From CAYJLW01 sp964370965 (GTDB lineage Bacteria; Actinomycetota; Acidimicrobiia; UBA2766): a DNA stretch of 21,665 nucleotides. Both the position numbers and the translations under genes were made by a program. Location: contig CAYJLW010000071.1 in the NCBI GenBank assembly GCA_964370965.1, positions 1-21,665 on the forward strand, written 5' to 3'. Every line of letters begins with the position of its first letter. Position 1 is the first letter of the stretch. The notes beneath the pieces were generated by a model that was not told the origin of the DNA, searched no databases, and saw nothing but the letters and a program-made list of their open reading frames with translations. Below, in pieces: positions 21,590-21,665 of this stretch.

Positions 21590-21665
21590 TAGGAGCCCCA
21601 ACCACCCGAAGTGGGGGGGGGGGGGGCCCCCGAGGGGGACGGGAGGGGCCCCCGAGGGGGGTGGG
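21590..21665. other. Low-complexity scaffold edge
   Basis: G-rich sequence with repeated CCCCCGAGGGG units at about 21628-21660 and a run of 15 or more G. No gene is seen. The CCCCCGAGGGG units are short inverted repeats and could terminate the glycosyltransferase transcript. Similar sequence at the left edge and the 14659 gap makes assembly or base-calling noise likely. Confidence 0.45.

Noticed and set aside
1..21665. tRNA or rRNA genes
   Set aside because: No cloverleaf-like segment or conserved rRNA stretch was seen in the intergenic regions when read by eye; a covariance-model scan was not possible.

Overview
The window is a very GC-rich stretch (homopolymeric G/C at both ends, strong G/C third-position bias) with three runs of N (3938-4037, 7024-7123, 14659-14668). 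It looks like a whole draft or metagenome scaffold. Gene content points to an uncultured high-GC actinobacterium: a Tat-exported metallophosphoesterase of an actinobacterial type, an Orn-type oligoribonuclease, an actinobacterial-style Mrp, GTG/TTG starts and apparently leaderless promoters. This assignment is inference; there is no rRNA or tRNA in the window to confirm it.

Region 1 (63-4907, all minus strand) is a housekeeping block. From its 5' end it holds a SufR-like helix-turn-helix regulator with cysteines, a palindrome-rich intergenic segment broken by a gap, an A-type Fe-S carrier, a RidA-family protein, a 59-residue single-span membrane protein, an enoyl-CoA hydratase-like protein and a Tat-secreted metallophosphoesterase. 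The regulator is divergent from mrp (4908-6041, plus), an Fe-S carrier ATPase with an N-terminal MIP18 domain. Regulator, A-type carrier and Mrp together read as an Fe-S homeostasis locus.

Region 2 (6060-12615, minus) is a translationally coupled operon for nucleotide sugars: RmlD-like reductase, UXS-like epimerase/dehydratase, UDP-glucose dehydrogenase and RfbH-type [2Fe-2S] 3-dehydratase, with start/stop overlaps of 1-4 nt. It is followed 12 nt later by orn and, across a gap, by an EAL phosphodiesterase. EAL plus Orn are the two successive steps of c-di-GMP removal. Their position at the end of a surface-polysaccharide operon is suggestive.

Region 3 (12793-14412, plus) starts with rfbF (glucose-1-phosphate cytidylyltransferase), the entry enzyme to CDP-sugars that RfbH also uses. 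Directly behind it sits a PIN-domain toxin-antitoxin module. The module is followed by a second, diverged copy of the last 28 codons of rfbF, so it is bracketed by rfbF 3' ends. This is the most unusual structure in the window.

Region 4 (14413-21665) holds an inverted repeat around a poly-G/C gap, a two-domain family 2 glycosyltransferase, galE, a 1018-residue multidomain glycosyltransferase coupled to galE, and a divergent family 2 glycosyltransferase. The last two share a homologous C-terminal module of about 95-120 residues.

Taken together, regions 2-4 form an exopolysaccharide/O-antigen-like cluster. It should supply CDP-3,6-dideoxyhexose precursors, UDP-glucuronate (perhaps UDP-xylose) and UDP-galactose to three glycosyltransferases. 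The CDP-glucose 4,6-dehydratase and the RfbH reductase partner are not visible here.
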